Origin: Coraliomargarita sp965656715
GTDB lineage: Bacteria > Verrucomicrobiota > Verrucomicrobiia > Opitutales > Coraliomargaritaceae
DNA: 64,000 nt
Reading direction: 5' to 3'
Assembly (NCBI GenBank): GCA_965656715.1
Contig: CBFHLR010000002.1
Location: 1-64,000 of the forward strand
The position numbers were made by a program, and so were the translations under genes. Position 1 is the first letter of the stretch, and each line of letters opens with the position of its first letter. The notes below the pieces were generated by a model. It was not told where the DNA came from. It was given only the letters and a program-made list of their open reading frames with translations, and made no database searches. Shown here in pieces: positions 17,859 to 26,695 of the stretch.

Positions 17859-18464
17859 ATGAGATTAAACAGTAAGCAACGTTCTGGTTTTACATTGATT
17901 GAGCTGCTGATGGTCATCGCGATCATTGGCATCCTAGCAGGCATTTTGATTCCGACAGTGGGTGCTGTCAGAAAGCAAGCGAAGATTGCTCAGTCGAAGA
18001 CGCAGCTGCAAAATTATGTGAATGCGATCCAGCTCTTCAAAGCGGAATATAAATACTATCCTTTTGTTGCTGGGCAGACTGGAGACAGCTATGACTATCA
18101 GTTGAGTTCAGGCACAAACAGTGAGGATTTTATTAAGACCTTGTCCGCTCGCGATCCACGTTCTCCCGCAGATACAGTCGCTGTCGGTGGTAACCGTCGT
18201 CGCCAGTCGTTTCACAGCTTTTCGGAAAATGAGTTCTTGTTTGATCAAGATACAGATACCTATTCAACGACTCAGCTTGCCGATGCCTTCGACAATGTGA
18301 ATATTGTGATCGTGATCGACACGGACGGAGATAACATCGTGGACCCTTCTCCAACTGATAGTAGTTTAACGGTGCCCAGTGGTGGTGTTCGCACTCCGAT
18401 CACTGCGTATGTGGATAGTGATTCGAGCAACCCGAAGAATCCGACTTACAGCCTTTGGGACTAA
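17859..18464 (+). CDS. pseudopilin (GspG/PulG-like)
   Basis: Second prepilin-like protein, 201 residues, 2 bp after the previous stop. The leader MRLNSKQRSG is cut before FTLIELLMVIAIIGILAGILIP (Glu at +5). KAEYKYYPF at about residue 67 matches the GspG pattern where the chain leaves the N-terminal helix. The C-terminal half has many Asp residues (VIDTDGDNIVDPSPTD), a possible calcium-binding stretch. Role inferred: structural or minor subunit of a pseudopilus or of a Verrucomicrobia-specific pilin-like assembly. Confidence 0.88.
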   Translation: MRLNSKQRSGFTLIELLMVIAIIGILAGILIPTVGAVRKQAKIAQSKTQLQNYVNAIQLFKAEYKYYPFVAGQTGDSYDYQLSSGTNSEDFIKTLSARDPRSPADTVAVGGNRRRQSFHSFSENEFLFDQDTDTYSTTQLADAFDNVNIVIVIDTDGDNIVDPSPTDSSLTVPSGGVRTPITAYVDSDSSNPKNPTYSLWD

Positions 18465-18479
18465 TTTGTGATTATCAGA

Positions 18480-19163
18480 ATGAAACGTCCAAACTCCAGA
18501 TCCGCATTCACACTCGTCGAGTTACTTGTGGTCATCGCATTGATCTTAGTCGCTTCTTCGTTGATTTTCATTGGCGGCGGAGGCGGTGACGGCAAGGCCT
18601 TGAGTGCGTCACAACGCATTGTCTCAGGTATCGCGAAAGGGGCTCGTTCCCAAGCAATTTTAAAGAATGCGACCACACGCTTGATTATTCATAATGATCC
18701 GAGTGAGCCAGATAAATACTTGCGCTTGTTTGGTATCTTGTATGGCGATAGTGCAACCTTGGATGCACAGGGTAATCCGACGCAATGGATTGCAGGCACA
18801 CAGGGAACTTTGTTGCCTGAGGGCATCTACTTTGATCCCGATCTAAGTGCAAGCGGTCCACTGAGTAATACTTGGTCGAAGACGAAAGTAACTGATATGG
18901 AGTATCCACGAGCGGTCGCTAAAGCAGTGGGCGGGGCGGATGCACAGTCTTTTTACTACTATGAATTTAATAGTAATGGAACGATGGCACCAGGATTCTC
19001 GAATACAGCTTTAGTGATTCGAGCGGGCACGCTCAAGCCGGATGCGACAGGTTATACCATCGACTTTAGTGAAGAGGCGAAGCAATATATGACATCCGCT
19101 CTTATATTTCGTCGGGTAGGCACCTCGACCTTAGTCACGGACCCCAATGCTATTATTGAATAA
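18480..19163 (+). CDS. minor pseudopilin with Ala at the cleavage site
   Basis: Prepilin-like protein of about 227 residues. MKRPNSRSA is followed by FTLVELLVVIALILVASSLIF (Glu at +5). The residue before the cleavage point is Ala rather than Gly. A Gly tract GGGGGDG follows the hydrophobic segment, then ARSQAILKNATTRLII, reminiscent of GspH/FimT minor pilins. It also resembles in layout the Verru_Chthon cassette protein families (D type), which I cannot verify here. A GTG at 18468 is an alternative start; ATG 18480 gives a normal leader. Confidence 0.82.
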   Translation: MKRPNSRSAFTLVELLVVIALILVASSLIFIGGGGGDGKALSASQRIVSGIAKGARSQAILKNATTRLIIHNDPSEPDKYLRLFGILYGDSATLDAQGNPTQWIAGTQGTLLPEGIYFDPDLSASGPLSNTWSKTKVTDMEYPRAVAKAVGGADAQSFYYYEFNSNGTMAPGFSNTALVIRAGTLKPDATGYTIDFSEEAKQYMTSALIFRRVGTSTLVTDPNAIIE

Positions 19164-19184
19164 ACAGACTGAATTTTAAGCGTT

Positions 19185-19865
19185 ATGAATCAACCGACCT
19201 CAATCCCCACAGTTCGTAAGTATGCCTTTACCTTGGTCGAAGTTGTTTTGGCCCTCGGTATTTTCTTAGTGACCGTATTGGCCCTGGTCGGCCTGCTGGG
19301 GCCGACACTCAAGTCGGTGTCGGATGTTGAAAATACCGATGAAGTCATAAGTGTGGTCAACACACTCAACGCCTTCTTGCAGAATTCGCCTGAGATCGCG
19401 CAAGCCAGTGAGAGTAAATTCGAGACAATATATAATGCAGTGCGCAACGGTGGTTATGCTACGGTTTTTGTATTTAAAGCCTATCCAGATCAAACATCAG
19501 ATGTGATTGGCATTGAAATCGCCTTTGACGCTGAGACCAACGCCAGTTTACAGAATCAGAATGTTGATTTCAGTTTAGCGGCTGGCCAAATATACCGAGT
19601 GGTATTATCTGCGTCTTCAGTTATTCCAGCTCCTTCAGCTGATCCTTTGCGTTCTAATAGTCGAAATGATGACGGTATTTATACTTTGACCAAGGGCTAT
19701 GATGACTACCCAGAAGGCTATTTCGCGATGGAAGCTCGTATCTTTGCCCGCGAGCAGGATATGCAGGCTGTTGGAGGGGGCACTATTACGGGTAATTTTG
19801 TAACTCTTCAGCAATTGTCATTGGAGGAGCCGATTTTCACATACAATACTGCGATTGTTCGCTAA
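19185..19865 (+). CDS. minor pseudopilin (GspI-like)
   Basis: Prepilin-like protein, 226 residues. The leader ends KYA, then FTLVEVVLALGIFLVTVLALVGLLGP (Glu at +5, Ala at -1). FTLVEVVLA followed by a long hydrophobic helix is the GspI/PilV pattern. The rest is an unrecognised globular region including a conserved-looking YPEGYFAMEARIFA. It lies 21 bp after the preceding gene and is followed closely by the next one. It could correspond to the Verru_Chthon cassette B type; not verified. Confidence 0.82.
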   Translation: MNQPTSIPTVRKYAFTLVEVVLALGIFLVTVLALVGLLGPTLKSVSDVENTDEVISVVNTLNAFLQNSPEIAQASESKFETIYNAVRNGGYATVFVFKAYPDQTSDVIGIEIAFDAETNASLQNQNVDFSLAAGQIYRVVLSASSVIPAPSADPLRSNSRNDDGIYTLTKGYDDYPEGYFAMEARIFAREQDMQAVGGGTITGNFVTLQQLSLEEPIFTYNTAIVR

Positions 19866-19887
19866 TAAGATATTGGAGAAGTCCGCA

Positions 19888-20829
19888 ATGATTCAGACGA
19901 AGAAACAATCTGCGTTTACGCTTATCGAGGTGATGGTCGCAACCGTCATCATGGTCATCTTGGTCGGAATGGTGATTACCATTACTGGACGAGTCTTGGA
20001 TGTGTGGTCAAAGTCCTCCGGTAAATTGTCGGCCAATGCCGAGGCGCGTATCGCGATGGAGTTGATTACTCAGGACTTAGAGACTGCAGTCTTTCGTAAT
20101 AATGGCCAGCAGTGGTTACGCGTTGCGGGCAGAGATATCACTGACAACGAAGCCAATTATCAGGCGCAAACCGTTGCACTTAAACTATTCACACCTTCAT
20201 TGACTCGCGATAAGTTCGAGGCAGATGGCACTACGCCAATCGCAGGAGATGTATGTGGTGTGGCATACCGCTTAGAATACAAAGAAGCGTATGCCAATGC
20301 CTCTTATGAGGTTTACGGTCTCTATCGTTCGATAGAGAGGCCTGACGTCACATTTAATGCATTGCTGGGATCTCGGTCTCAGGGGACTGCCAGCCCACAG
20401 CTTGAGCTGGATGGGCAAAAAACTGATCCTTCAAGTGGTGATACTTCGTCAACATGGCGTGAAGACGACATCGTGAGTCCAGGTAACTATTTGGCGTCTA
20501 ACATTGTAGATTTCAAAGTGCTGATCTATGAGGATGATGGTTCTACGCCTCCTGAATCGGTTAATTGGGACGAGACTACCAACTCATTAAGAGAAGGTAT
20601 TTATGCCTATGGAGGTGATGTTTCTACTGGAACACGTTTGGGCACTGTGAATAGTCGACTTCTCTACGCGGATGTCATTTTAAAAGTTGTTTCAGATGAA
20701 GGTTTAGAGCTCTTGTCTTTACAAGCTGAAGGCCGAGCTGGCACAGGATATTCTAATTCGGAAGATATCATACGAGAACACGGCCAAACTTTCACCCGTC
20801 GCGTGTATTTTCCAGCAAGTCCGCTGTAG
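19888..20829 (+). CDS. minor pseudopilin (GspJ-like)
   Basis: Prepilin-like protein, 313 residues from the ATG at 19888, which has GGAG at 19874-19877 upstream. The leader MIQTKKQSA precedes FTLIEVMVATVIMVILVGMVI (Glu at +5, Ala at -1). ARIAMELITQDLETAVF is the typical GspJ segment after the helix. Long soluble C-terminal part, ending GQTFTRRVYFPAS. It may match the Verru_Chthon cassette C type. Last gene of the operon, 22 bp before a terminator hairpin. Confidence 0.85.
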   Translation: MIQTKKQSAFTLIEVMVATVIMVILVGMVITITGRVLDVWSKSSGKLSANAEARIAMELITQDLETAVFRNNGQQWLRVAGRDITDNEANYQAQTVALKLFTPSLTRDKFEADGTTPIAGDVCGVAYRLEYKEAYANASYEVYGLYRSIERPDVTFNALLGSRSQGTASPQLELDGQKTDPSSGDTSSTWREDDIVSPGNYLASNIVDFKVLIYEDDGSTPPESVNWDETTNSLREGIYAYGGDVSTGTRLGTVNSRLLYADVILKVVSDEGLELLSLQAEGRAGTGYSNSEDIIREHGQTFTRRVYFPASPL

Positions 20830-20850
20830 AGGCACACCCTCACTGATTTT

Positions 20851-20884
20851 GAAAAGCCCGGAGCAAGTTGCTTCGGGCTTTTTG
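20851..20884 (+). terminator. Rho-independent terminator of the pseudopilin operon
   Basis: Hairpin AAAAGCCCGGAGCAA - GTT - GCTTCGGGCTTTTT with a 5' A-run and 3' T-run, just after the last pseudopilin stop. The A-run allows partial function on the other strand, but the next minus-strand gene ends about 185 bp away. Confidence 0.92.
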
Positions 20885-20918
20885 TTTGTTTTGAGCGAGT
20901 GACATCGAGGAGATGTCT

Positions 20919-20945
20919 GGCAGGGCAGTAAAAGCCCTGCCTCCT
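20919..20945 (-). repeat. REP-like hairpin, AGGAGG-tagged (copy 1)
   Basis: On the minus strand it reads AGGAGG joined to an 8-bp perfect stem GGCAGGGC / GCCCTGCC with a 7-base loop. It belongs to a family with copies at 35336, 35384, 38998 and 39066 whose stems differ in sequence but keep pairing. A degenerate neighbour (AGGAAGGCAGACC) starts near 20961. Confidence 0.7.
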
Positions 20946-21068
20946 ATGGAAATACGAAACAGGAAGGCAGACCTTTATTGTTCGCCGCAGCCGTTGTGTG
21001 AGCAAAGAGGGTAACGCCCAGCCTTAGCCATGACGGTCGTGCTCACCCGGTGTAGAGTGTGGTGGCGC

Positions 21069-23144
21069 TTAGGAGTCTTGACGTGCAGACTTTGGGAGGC
21101 GCACGACGTTACGGACGGAGTTTTTAGTCACGATGTTACCACCGCTGCTGCGGCCGCGGATGGTGACGTCCTTGAAGTAGACTTCTTCCTCCGTTTTGCG
21201 CAGGCGTGGGGCTGGCTTGAGGTTGACTTTGACGGCATCCATTTCGCCGCCCTCGGTTGGGTAGCAGGAAATATAAAAGACGCGTGACCCTGGCTTGCCC
21301 TTGGTGAGGTCGTATTCTTTGTCACGAGTGACACCACCGATGGTGAAGTGCTTGGCTAGTGTCGGACCAGTCTTACCGTCGCGATACACCATACAGTAGG
21401 TGAGTGAGTTCGGCTCGGCGCGGTTGAAGACGTCGATGTGGAGAATGTTCTTTCCGAAGAAGGCCTTATCGCTGACCTTGCGGACCACCAGCTTGCCCTC
21501 CTGATTGATTGCGATGACATCGCTGAGCTTCGAGCATTTACAGACGGCTTCGTCTTTCTTCATGCCGATACCCGCGAAGCCCTCCTTTTTATCGACGTAA
21601 AGCGTCTCATTCGCGATGACGACCTCGTGGGCGACCACTTTCTTGAAGGAGGCGAGTTCGGTCTTACGCTCACGGCCTTTGCCGTATTTCTTCTTCAGCT
21701 CGTTGAACCAGCGAATCGCATATTTGGTGAGATATTTGAGGTGCTTCTCAGTCTCGGCGATGGCTTCTTCGAGACCTTTGATGAGTTCGTCGGCCTTGAA
21801 GGAGTCGAATTTGGAAATGCGCTTAATTTTGATCTCCAAGAGGCGTAGGATGTCGTCTTGGGTGACTTCACGCTTAAGCAGCTTCTTGTATGGCGTGAGA
21901 CCCTTATCGACTGTGGCGATCACGCCTTCCCAGGTTTCTTCTTCTTCGATGCGGCGGTAGATACGTTTCTCGATGAAGATTTTCTCAAGAGAGCTGAAGT
22001 GCCACTTTTCATTGAGCTCGCCAAGTTGGATTTCGAGCTCGAGCTTGAGGAGTTCGCGCGTCTTTTCGGTGGCGAGGTAGAGTAGGTCGGCTGCGGAGAA
22101 GAAGTGCGGCTTGTTGTTCTCGATGACACAAATGTTAGTCGAGACGGAGACTTCACAGTCGGTAAAGGCGTAGAGTGCTTGTTCGGCAGTTTCTGGATCG
22201 GAGCCGGCGGGCAGGTAGACGAGAATCTCAACCTTGTCGGCGGTGTTGTCTTCGACACGGGAGATCTTGATCTTGCCCTTGTCGTTGGCGGACAGGATCG
22301 AATCGATCAGCGAGGTGGTGGTCTTGCCGAAAGGGAGCTCGGTAATGGCGAGCAGGGTCTTCTTGCGCGTTTCGATACGGGCGCGGCATTTCACGCGACC
22401 ACCGCGTTTGCCGTTGTTGTATTCAGAGGCGTCGGCGATGCCGCCCGTTGGAAAGTCGGGGACGAGCTCGGGTGTCTGTTTGCGAAGGAGGGCGATGCAG
22501 CCGTCTAGGAGTTCGATAAAGTTGTGCGGCAGGATCTTACAGGAGAGGCCGACCGCGATGCCCTCAGCGCCTTGAGCGAGCAAGAGCGGAAACTTCATGG
22601 GCAAAGTTTCGGGTTCCTTATTACGGCCGTCGTAAGAGGCGAGCCATTTCGTGGTCTTCGGGTTGAAGACCACGTCGAGTGCGAATTTGGAGAGGCGGGC
22701 TTCGATGTAACGGGGCGCCGCTGCTGAGTCGCCGGTAAAGGTGTTGCCCCAGTTGCCCTGCATGTCGATGAGCAGGTCTTTCTGGCCCATTTGCACCATT
22801 GCATCGCCGATGGAGGCGTCGCCGTGCGGGTGGTATTTCATGGTGTTACCAATGACGTTGGCGACCTTGTTGTAGCGGCCATCTTCGAGCTCGCGCATGG
22901 AGTGCAGAATGCGGCGCTGCACGGGTTTGAGACCATCATTGGCGTGTGGCACGGCCCGCTCAAGAATCACATAACTGGCGTAGTCGAGGAACCACTCGCT
23001 GAACATGTCGTCAACGTGTCCGGAGTCGGTCTTTAGCGAGAAAATCTCTTCGTCAGTCATCAGCTCCGTTTCTTCGGGCTCGGAGGGCTGATCGAATTCG
23101 AGCTCAAGTGGGTCTTCAGGCTTAGGCGTCTTCTTTTTGGGCAT
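21069..23144 (-). CDS. type IIA topoisomerase subunit A (GyrA/ParC family)
   Basis: Breakage-reunion subunit of a type II topoisomerase, 691 residues, shorter than typical GyrA (about 800-900). After an acidic N-terminal tail (1-50) come SEWFLDYASYVILERAVPH, DGLKPVQRRILHSM, VANVIGNTMKYHPHGD, GNWGNTFTGDSAAAPRYIEARL (catalytic Tyr in APRYIEAR) and GIAVGLSCKILPHN. A coiled-coil region with many Glu/Lys follows (about 365-500), then a reduced C-terminal domain. The layout resembles the second, Bacteroidetes/Verrucomicrobia-type topoisomerase IV A subunit rather than standard GyrA. The partner ATPase subunit is not in the window. It stands alone on this strand. Confidence 0.92.
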   Translation of the reverse strand: MPKKKTPKPEDPLELEFDQPSEPEETELMTDEEIFSLKTDSGHVDDMFSEWFLDYASYVILERAVPHANDGLKPVQRRILHSMRELEDGRYNKVANVIGNTMKYHPHGDASIGDAMVQMGQKDLLIDMQGNWGNTFTGDSAAAPRYIEARLSKFALDVVFNPKTTKWLASYDGRNKEPETLPMKFPLLLAQGAEGIAVGLSCKILPHNFIELLDGCIALLRKQTPELVPDFPTGGIADASEYNNGKRGGRVKCRARIETRKKTLLAITELPFGKTTTSLIDSILSANDKGKIKISRVEDNTADKVEILVYLPAGSDPETAEQALYAFTDCEVSVSTNICVIENNKPHFFSAADLLYLATEKTRELLKLELEIQLGELNEKWHFSSLEKIFIEKRIYRRIEEEETWEGVIATVDKGLTPYKKLLKREVTQDDILRLLEIKIKRISKFDSFKADELIKGLEEAIAETEKHLKYLTKYAIRWFNELKKKYGKGRERKTELASFKKVVAHEVVIANETLYVDKKEGFAGIGMKKDEAVCKCSKLSDVIAINQEGKLVVRKVSDKAFFGKNILHIDVFNRAEPNSLTYCMVYRDGKTGPTLAKHFTIGGVTRDKEYDLTKGKPGSRVFYISCYPTEGGEMDAVKVNLKPAPRLRKTEEEVYFKDVTIRGRSSGGNIVTKNSVRNVVRLPKSARQDS

Positions 23145-23430
23145 TCAGTCGGAATTGGAAATGTGAAATTCGTGTGGGTAGTTGAATGGAGGAAGGCAAA
23201 TTCCATCTCCGGATCAAGGACTATTCCCGAAATGGACCGAAAATCCTGCCTTTTCTATGCTTGATGTGTTGCTGGGTATTAGTAGTTGAGCTTTGATGTT
23301 CAATAAGTTGCGCTATTTGATTTGGCTAGTCTAGATGGGCCTTGAGGATGGAGGAGTAAAAGTCTCGATTTGTTGCCTGCTAACGGTGGTTTTTGCTTAC
23401 TATTTGGTCATTAAGCTCTAGTCTATATTC

Positions 23431-25245
23431 ATGACTACTACGCTACCCAACCCGACCTCTCCAAAGACCAATCATACCGCTTTGTTAAAGTGGGTTGAGA
23501 AGATGGTCACTCTCTGTGAACCGGACGAAGTGCACTGGTGTGATGGCTCGCAAGAAGAAGCCGACCAACTCTTTGCGCTCATGATCAACAAGGGCATGTG
23601 TGTGAAGCTCAACGAGACGCTGCGCCCGAATAGCTATCTCTTTCGCTCCGACCCAAACGATGTGGCGCGCGTCGAGTCGAAGACCTTTATTTGTTCGCAA
23701 AATAAGGATGGCGCGGGCCCAACCAATAATTGGGAAGAGCCGCGCAAGATGCGCCGCAAGATGAAGCGGCTGTTCAAGGGCTGTATGCATGGGCGCACCA
23801 TGTATGTCATCCCGTTCAGCATGGGGCCCGTCGGCGGGCCAATCTCTAAAATCGGCGTGGAGCTTACAGACTCGCCCTACGTGGTGGTCAACATGCGTAT
23901 TATGGCTCGTATCGGCGATCCGGTGCTGGACGTGCTCGGTAAAGATGGCTTCTTCGTTCCTTGCTTGCACTCGGTGGGCTGTCCACTGGATGAAGGCGTC
24001 GAAGATGTGCCATGGCCTTGTGATCCGGATAATACGCACATCGTTCACTTCCCAGAGGAACGCACAATTGTATCGTATGGCTCCGGCTATGGTGGGAATG
24101 CCTTACTCGGCAAAAAGTGTCTGGCACTACGGATCGCCTCTACGCTGGCGCGCGATGAAGGCTGGATGGCCGAGCACATGCTGATCCTCGGGGTCGAGGA
24201 ACCCGATGGGCGCAAGACCTATGTGACCGCTGCCTTTCCGAGTGCCTGTGGTAAGACAAACTTCGCCATGGTCATTCCTCCGAAAGAGATGGAGGGCTAC
24301 AAGGTGACCTGTGTGGGCGACGACATTGCCTGGATCAAACCAGGGCCAGATGGCTGTCTGTATGCTATCAATCCCGAGGCCGGCTTTTTCGGGGTGGCCC
24401 CGGGCACATCCTATCAGACGAATCCTAGTGCGATGGATTCCTGTGCGAAGGATTCAATCTTTACTAATGTGGCGCTCACCGACGAGGGCGATGTTTGGTG
24501 GGAAGGGATGACGGATGAGGCACCGGCTCATTTGATTGATTGGAAGGGCAATGATTGGACGCCGGATAGTGAAACACCGTCCTCGCATCCGAATAGCCGT
24601 TTTACTGCACCTGCTGCCAACTGCCCAGTCATTGATCCCGACTGGGAGAAACCTGAGGGCGTTCGGATTCACGCCATGGTCTTTGGCGGTCGTCGCATGA
24701 GTGACGTGCCGCTCGTGACACAGGCGTTTAACTGGGGGCATGGCGTTTACCTTGGAGCCACGACTGGATCTGAAATGACCGCGGCGGCCGAGGGCACGAT
24801 GGGGGCTCTGCGCCGCGATCCAATGGCGATGTTGCCATTCTGCGGCTATCACATGGCCGACTATTTCCGCCATTGGATAAAGATGCAGCGTAAGCTCAAA
24901 GAGACCCCGCGTATCTTCAATGTGAATTGGTTCCGCAAAGATGCGGAGGGTAATTGGCTGTGGCCGGGCTTTGGCGAAAACATGCGACCACTCAAATGGA
25001 TTGTCGAACGCGCAACGGGACGTGCCAGTGGCAAAGAAACGCCAATTGGTTGGATGCCGCGCTATCAGGATCTGGATTGGCGCGGGCTGGATATGAGCGA
25101 AGAAGACTTCGACAAGTTGATGCACATCGACCGTGAGCGTGTGCGCATGCAAACGCTGCAGCACGAAGAGCTCTTCCTTAAGTTGCACTCGCACCTGCCG
25201 AAGGAAATGATCTTCGAGCGCGAGCTTCTGATCTCGAGATTGTAA
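23431..25245 (+). CDS. pckG: phosphoenolpyruvate carboxykinase, GTP-dependent
   Basis: Gluconeogenic enzyme converting oxaloacetate and GTP to PEP, CO2 and GDP; 604 residues, the normal length for the GTP-dependent family. Motifs: YVIPFSMGPVGGPISKIGVE, RIASTLARDEGWMAEHMLI, the nucleotide-binding P-loop AFPSACGKTNFAM containing the reactive cysteine, CVGDDIAWIK (metal site), ATTGSEMTAAAEG and NWFRKD. Gene stands alone with 286 bp upstream in which I see no clear promoter. Consistent with a life on carbohydrates and organic acids where gluconeogenesis is needed. Confidence 0.97.
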   Translation: MTTTLPNPTSPKTNHTALLKWVEKMVTLCEPDEVHWCDGSQEEADQLFALMINKGMCVKLNETLRPNSYLFRSDPNDVARVESKTFICSQNKDGAGPTNNWEEPRKMRRKMKRLFKGCMHGRTMYVIPFSMGPVGGPISKIGVELTDSPYVVVNMRIMARIGDPVLDVLGKDGFFVPCLHSVGCPLDEGVEDVPWPCDPDNTHIVHFPEERTIVSYGSGYGGNALLGKKCLALRIASTLARDEGWMAEHMLILGVEEPDGRKTYVTAAFPSACGKTNFAMVIPPKEMEGYKVTCVGDDIAWIKPGPDGCLYAINPEAGFFGVAPGTSYQTNPSAMDSCAKDSIFTNVALTDEGDVWWEGMTDEAPAHLIDWKGNDWTPDSETPSSHPNSRFTAPAANCPVIDPDWEKPEGVRIHAMVFGGRRMSDVPLVTQAFNWGHGVYLGATTGSEMTAAAEGTMGALRRDPMAMLPFCGYHMADYFRHWIKMQRKLKETPRIFNVNWFRKDAEGNWLWPGFGENMRPLKWIVERATGRASGKETPIGWMPRYQDLDWRGLDMSEEDFDKLMHIDRERVRMQTLQHEELFLKLHSHLPKEMIFERELLISRL

Positions 25246-25291
25246 TCTCTCGGACCGCTAAGCGCGCGAAGGATACGCCAAGATGAAGTGA

Positions 25292-25728
25292 TTGTTTGAA
25301 TTGGTTGTAGTTCTTGGGATTGGAGTAGTCCTTGGTGTGATAGTCCGGCCTGAAACTGGCCGTTTGCCTATTCCGACACCTGAGTATTTACACGCCCAAG
25401 TGCAAATGCGGCAGTTGTCTATTGCGATTCCGACATACACTACTGCTGGGGGAAAGGTTCGTATACTGCGTTCTTTAGATGGCCTATCTCCAGATGTCTT
25501 AACACCGGAAATTCGTTGGTATCGGGACCCACGTTCTGGGCTAGCTTGCGAATGGCTTTATTATGGAATCTCGGGCATCTCGACATCGTATTGGCTGCTC
25601 CTTGTATTTTTGACTCGATGAGTGATGAGCCGCAGCGATGCGTCGCATTATCAGACGGTCGCATTGAACTGATTCCAGAGGCTGAATTTCAGCAACGAAT
25701 TGCAACCCAGCAGGAGCTTATAGAATAA
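25292..25728 (+). pseudogene. broken small gene, possibly a degraded pilin-like protein
   Basis: Two overlapping frames look like parts of one gene. Frame A reads, from an ATG at 25283, M-K-stop-LFELVVVLGIGVVLGVIV, then a soluble part up to LACEWLYYGIS; it runs on to 25621. Frame B ends at 25728 and carries a good-looking C-terminus (GHLDIVLAAPCIFDSMSDEPQRC...). A shift near 25560-25580 would join them. The N-terminal hydrophobic stretch and QMRQLSIAIPTYTTAGG resemble a decayed pseudopilin, but this is weak. Either sequencing errors or real decay would explain it. It lies between pckG and the signalling operon. Confidence 0.4.
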
Positions 25729-25740
25729 AATGTTCCGCGC

Positions 25741-26676
25741 TTATTGATCCTCTTTACTCTGGATATGTGCGAGCAGCTCGCTTGGGCTAAGTTGGCGGCT
25801 GGCGGGGCCCATGCGCACATAGAATGCCTCGGTGCCTGCGCGGTTCATAAAGACTGGCATGGAGGCCGGGATGCATTGCACGACGAGCACTTCGATACCA
25901 TCTACTTCGACAATGTTAGTGCGCAAAAACGGTGCGGTCTGCGAGCCGAGGTGTTCGCAGATTAAGGTGTTGATATGCAGTAGGGCACGGTCCTGATTTG
26001 GGAAGCCGTCTTTCTTGATGCCTAGAATACCACCGGCATCATCGACGCCCACGAGGAGTTGGCCGCCTTCGGAGTTGAGGAAGCCAGCAATGGATTTGAG
26101 CACGGCATTTTCAATCGTCTTATCGTTTTTGCCGCTGTGCAAGTTGTGGCGCAGCGTGGATTTGAATTCGAGTTTCTCGCTTTCGCCTTGCTCGGCCAGC
26201 TGCTTCAGTGTTTCGGCTGTGTGATCGATGAATGCGTTACGCACTTTGTCTTCCAACTCCTGATTGCGCTTTTTGAGGGACTTGGTTGCCTGGCTGAGCG
26301 CCAGATGGGCGCGCACGCGGGATTTCACGATGGCTGGGTTGATTGGCTTGGTAATGTAATCCACTGCTCCGAGTTCGAAGCCCTTGGTTTCGTCTTTAAC
26401 TTCGTTTTTTGCCGTTACGAAAATAATTGGAATGTCGGCGGTCGCGGCGTCGGCTTTGAGTCGTCGGCAGACTTCGTAGCCGTCCATCTCAGGCATCATT
26501 ACATCGAGTAAGAGTAGATCCACCTGTGGGCTAGCTTGCGCGATCTTGAGGGCACGCTGGCCGTCTAAGGCAACTTTGATCTCGTAGTCTTCGCATAGAA
26601 TCTCGGCGAGTATATCGATGTTTTCGGTCGTGTCGTCGACCACCAGAATTTGGCTTTTAGAGGAGGGTGCGCTCAT
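25741..26676 (-). CDS. response regulator with Schlafen AlbA_2 output domain
   Basis: Receiver domain (about 9-125, phosphoacceptor Asp58 in LLLLDVMMPEMDGYE, Lys in ITKPI) followed by a short coiled-coil linker (130-165) and an AlbA_2/Schlafen-type domain (about 165-290: ESEKLEFKSTLRHN, ENAVLKSIAGFLNSEGGQLLVGVDD). AlbA_2 domains are linked to nucleic-acid binding or ATP-related functions, so phosphorylation probably controls a DNA- or RNA-directed output. It starts 19 bp after the hybrid kinase stop and so is the last gene of a three-gene operon. Its receiver is closely related to that of the cyclase at 31112-32311 (both contain DETKGFELGAVDYITKPI). Confidence 0.9.
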   Translation of the reverse strand: MSAPSSKSQILVVDDTTENIDILAEILCEDYEIKVALDGQRALKIAQASPQVDLLLLDVMMPEMDGYEVCRRLKADAATADIPIIFVTAKNEVKDETKGFELGAVDYITKPINPAIVKSRVRAHLALSQATKSLKKRNQELEDKVRNAFIDHTAETLKQLAEQGESEKLEFKSTLRHNLHSGKNDKTIENAVLKSIAGFLNSEGGQLLVGVDDAGGILGIKKDGFPNQDRALLHINTLICEHLGSQTAPFLRTNIVEVDGIEVLVVQCIPASMPVFMNRAGTEAFYVRMGPASRQLSPSELLAHIQSKEDQ

Positions 26677-26695
26677 GGAGGTGGGCTAGCTGGCC

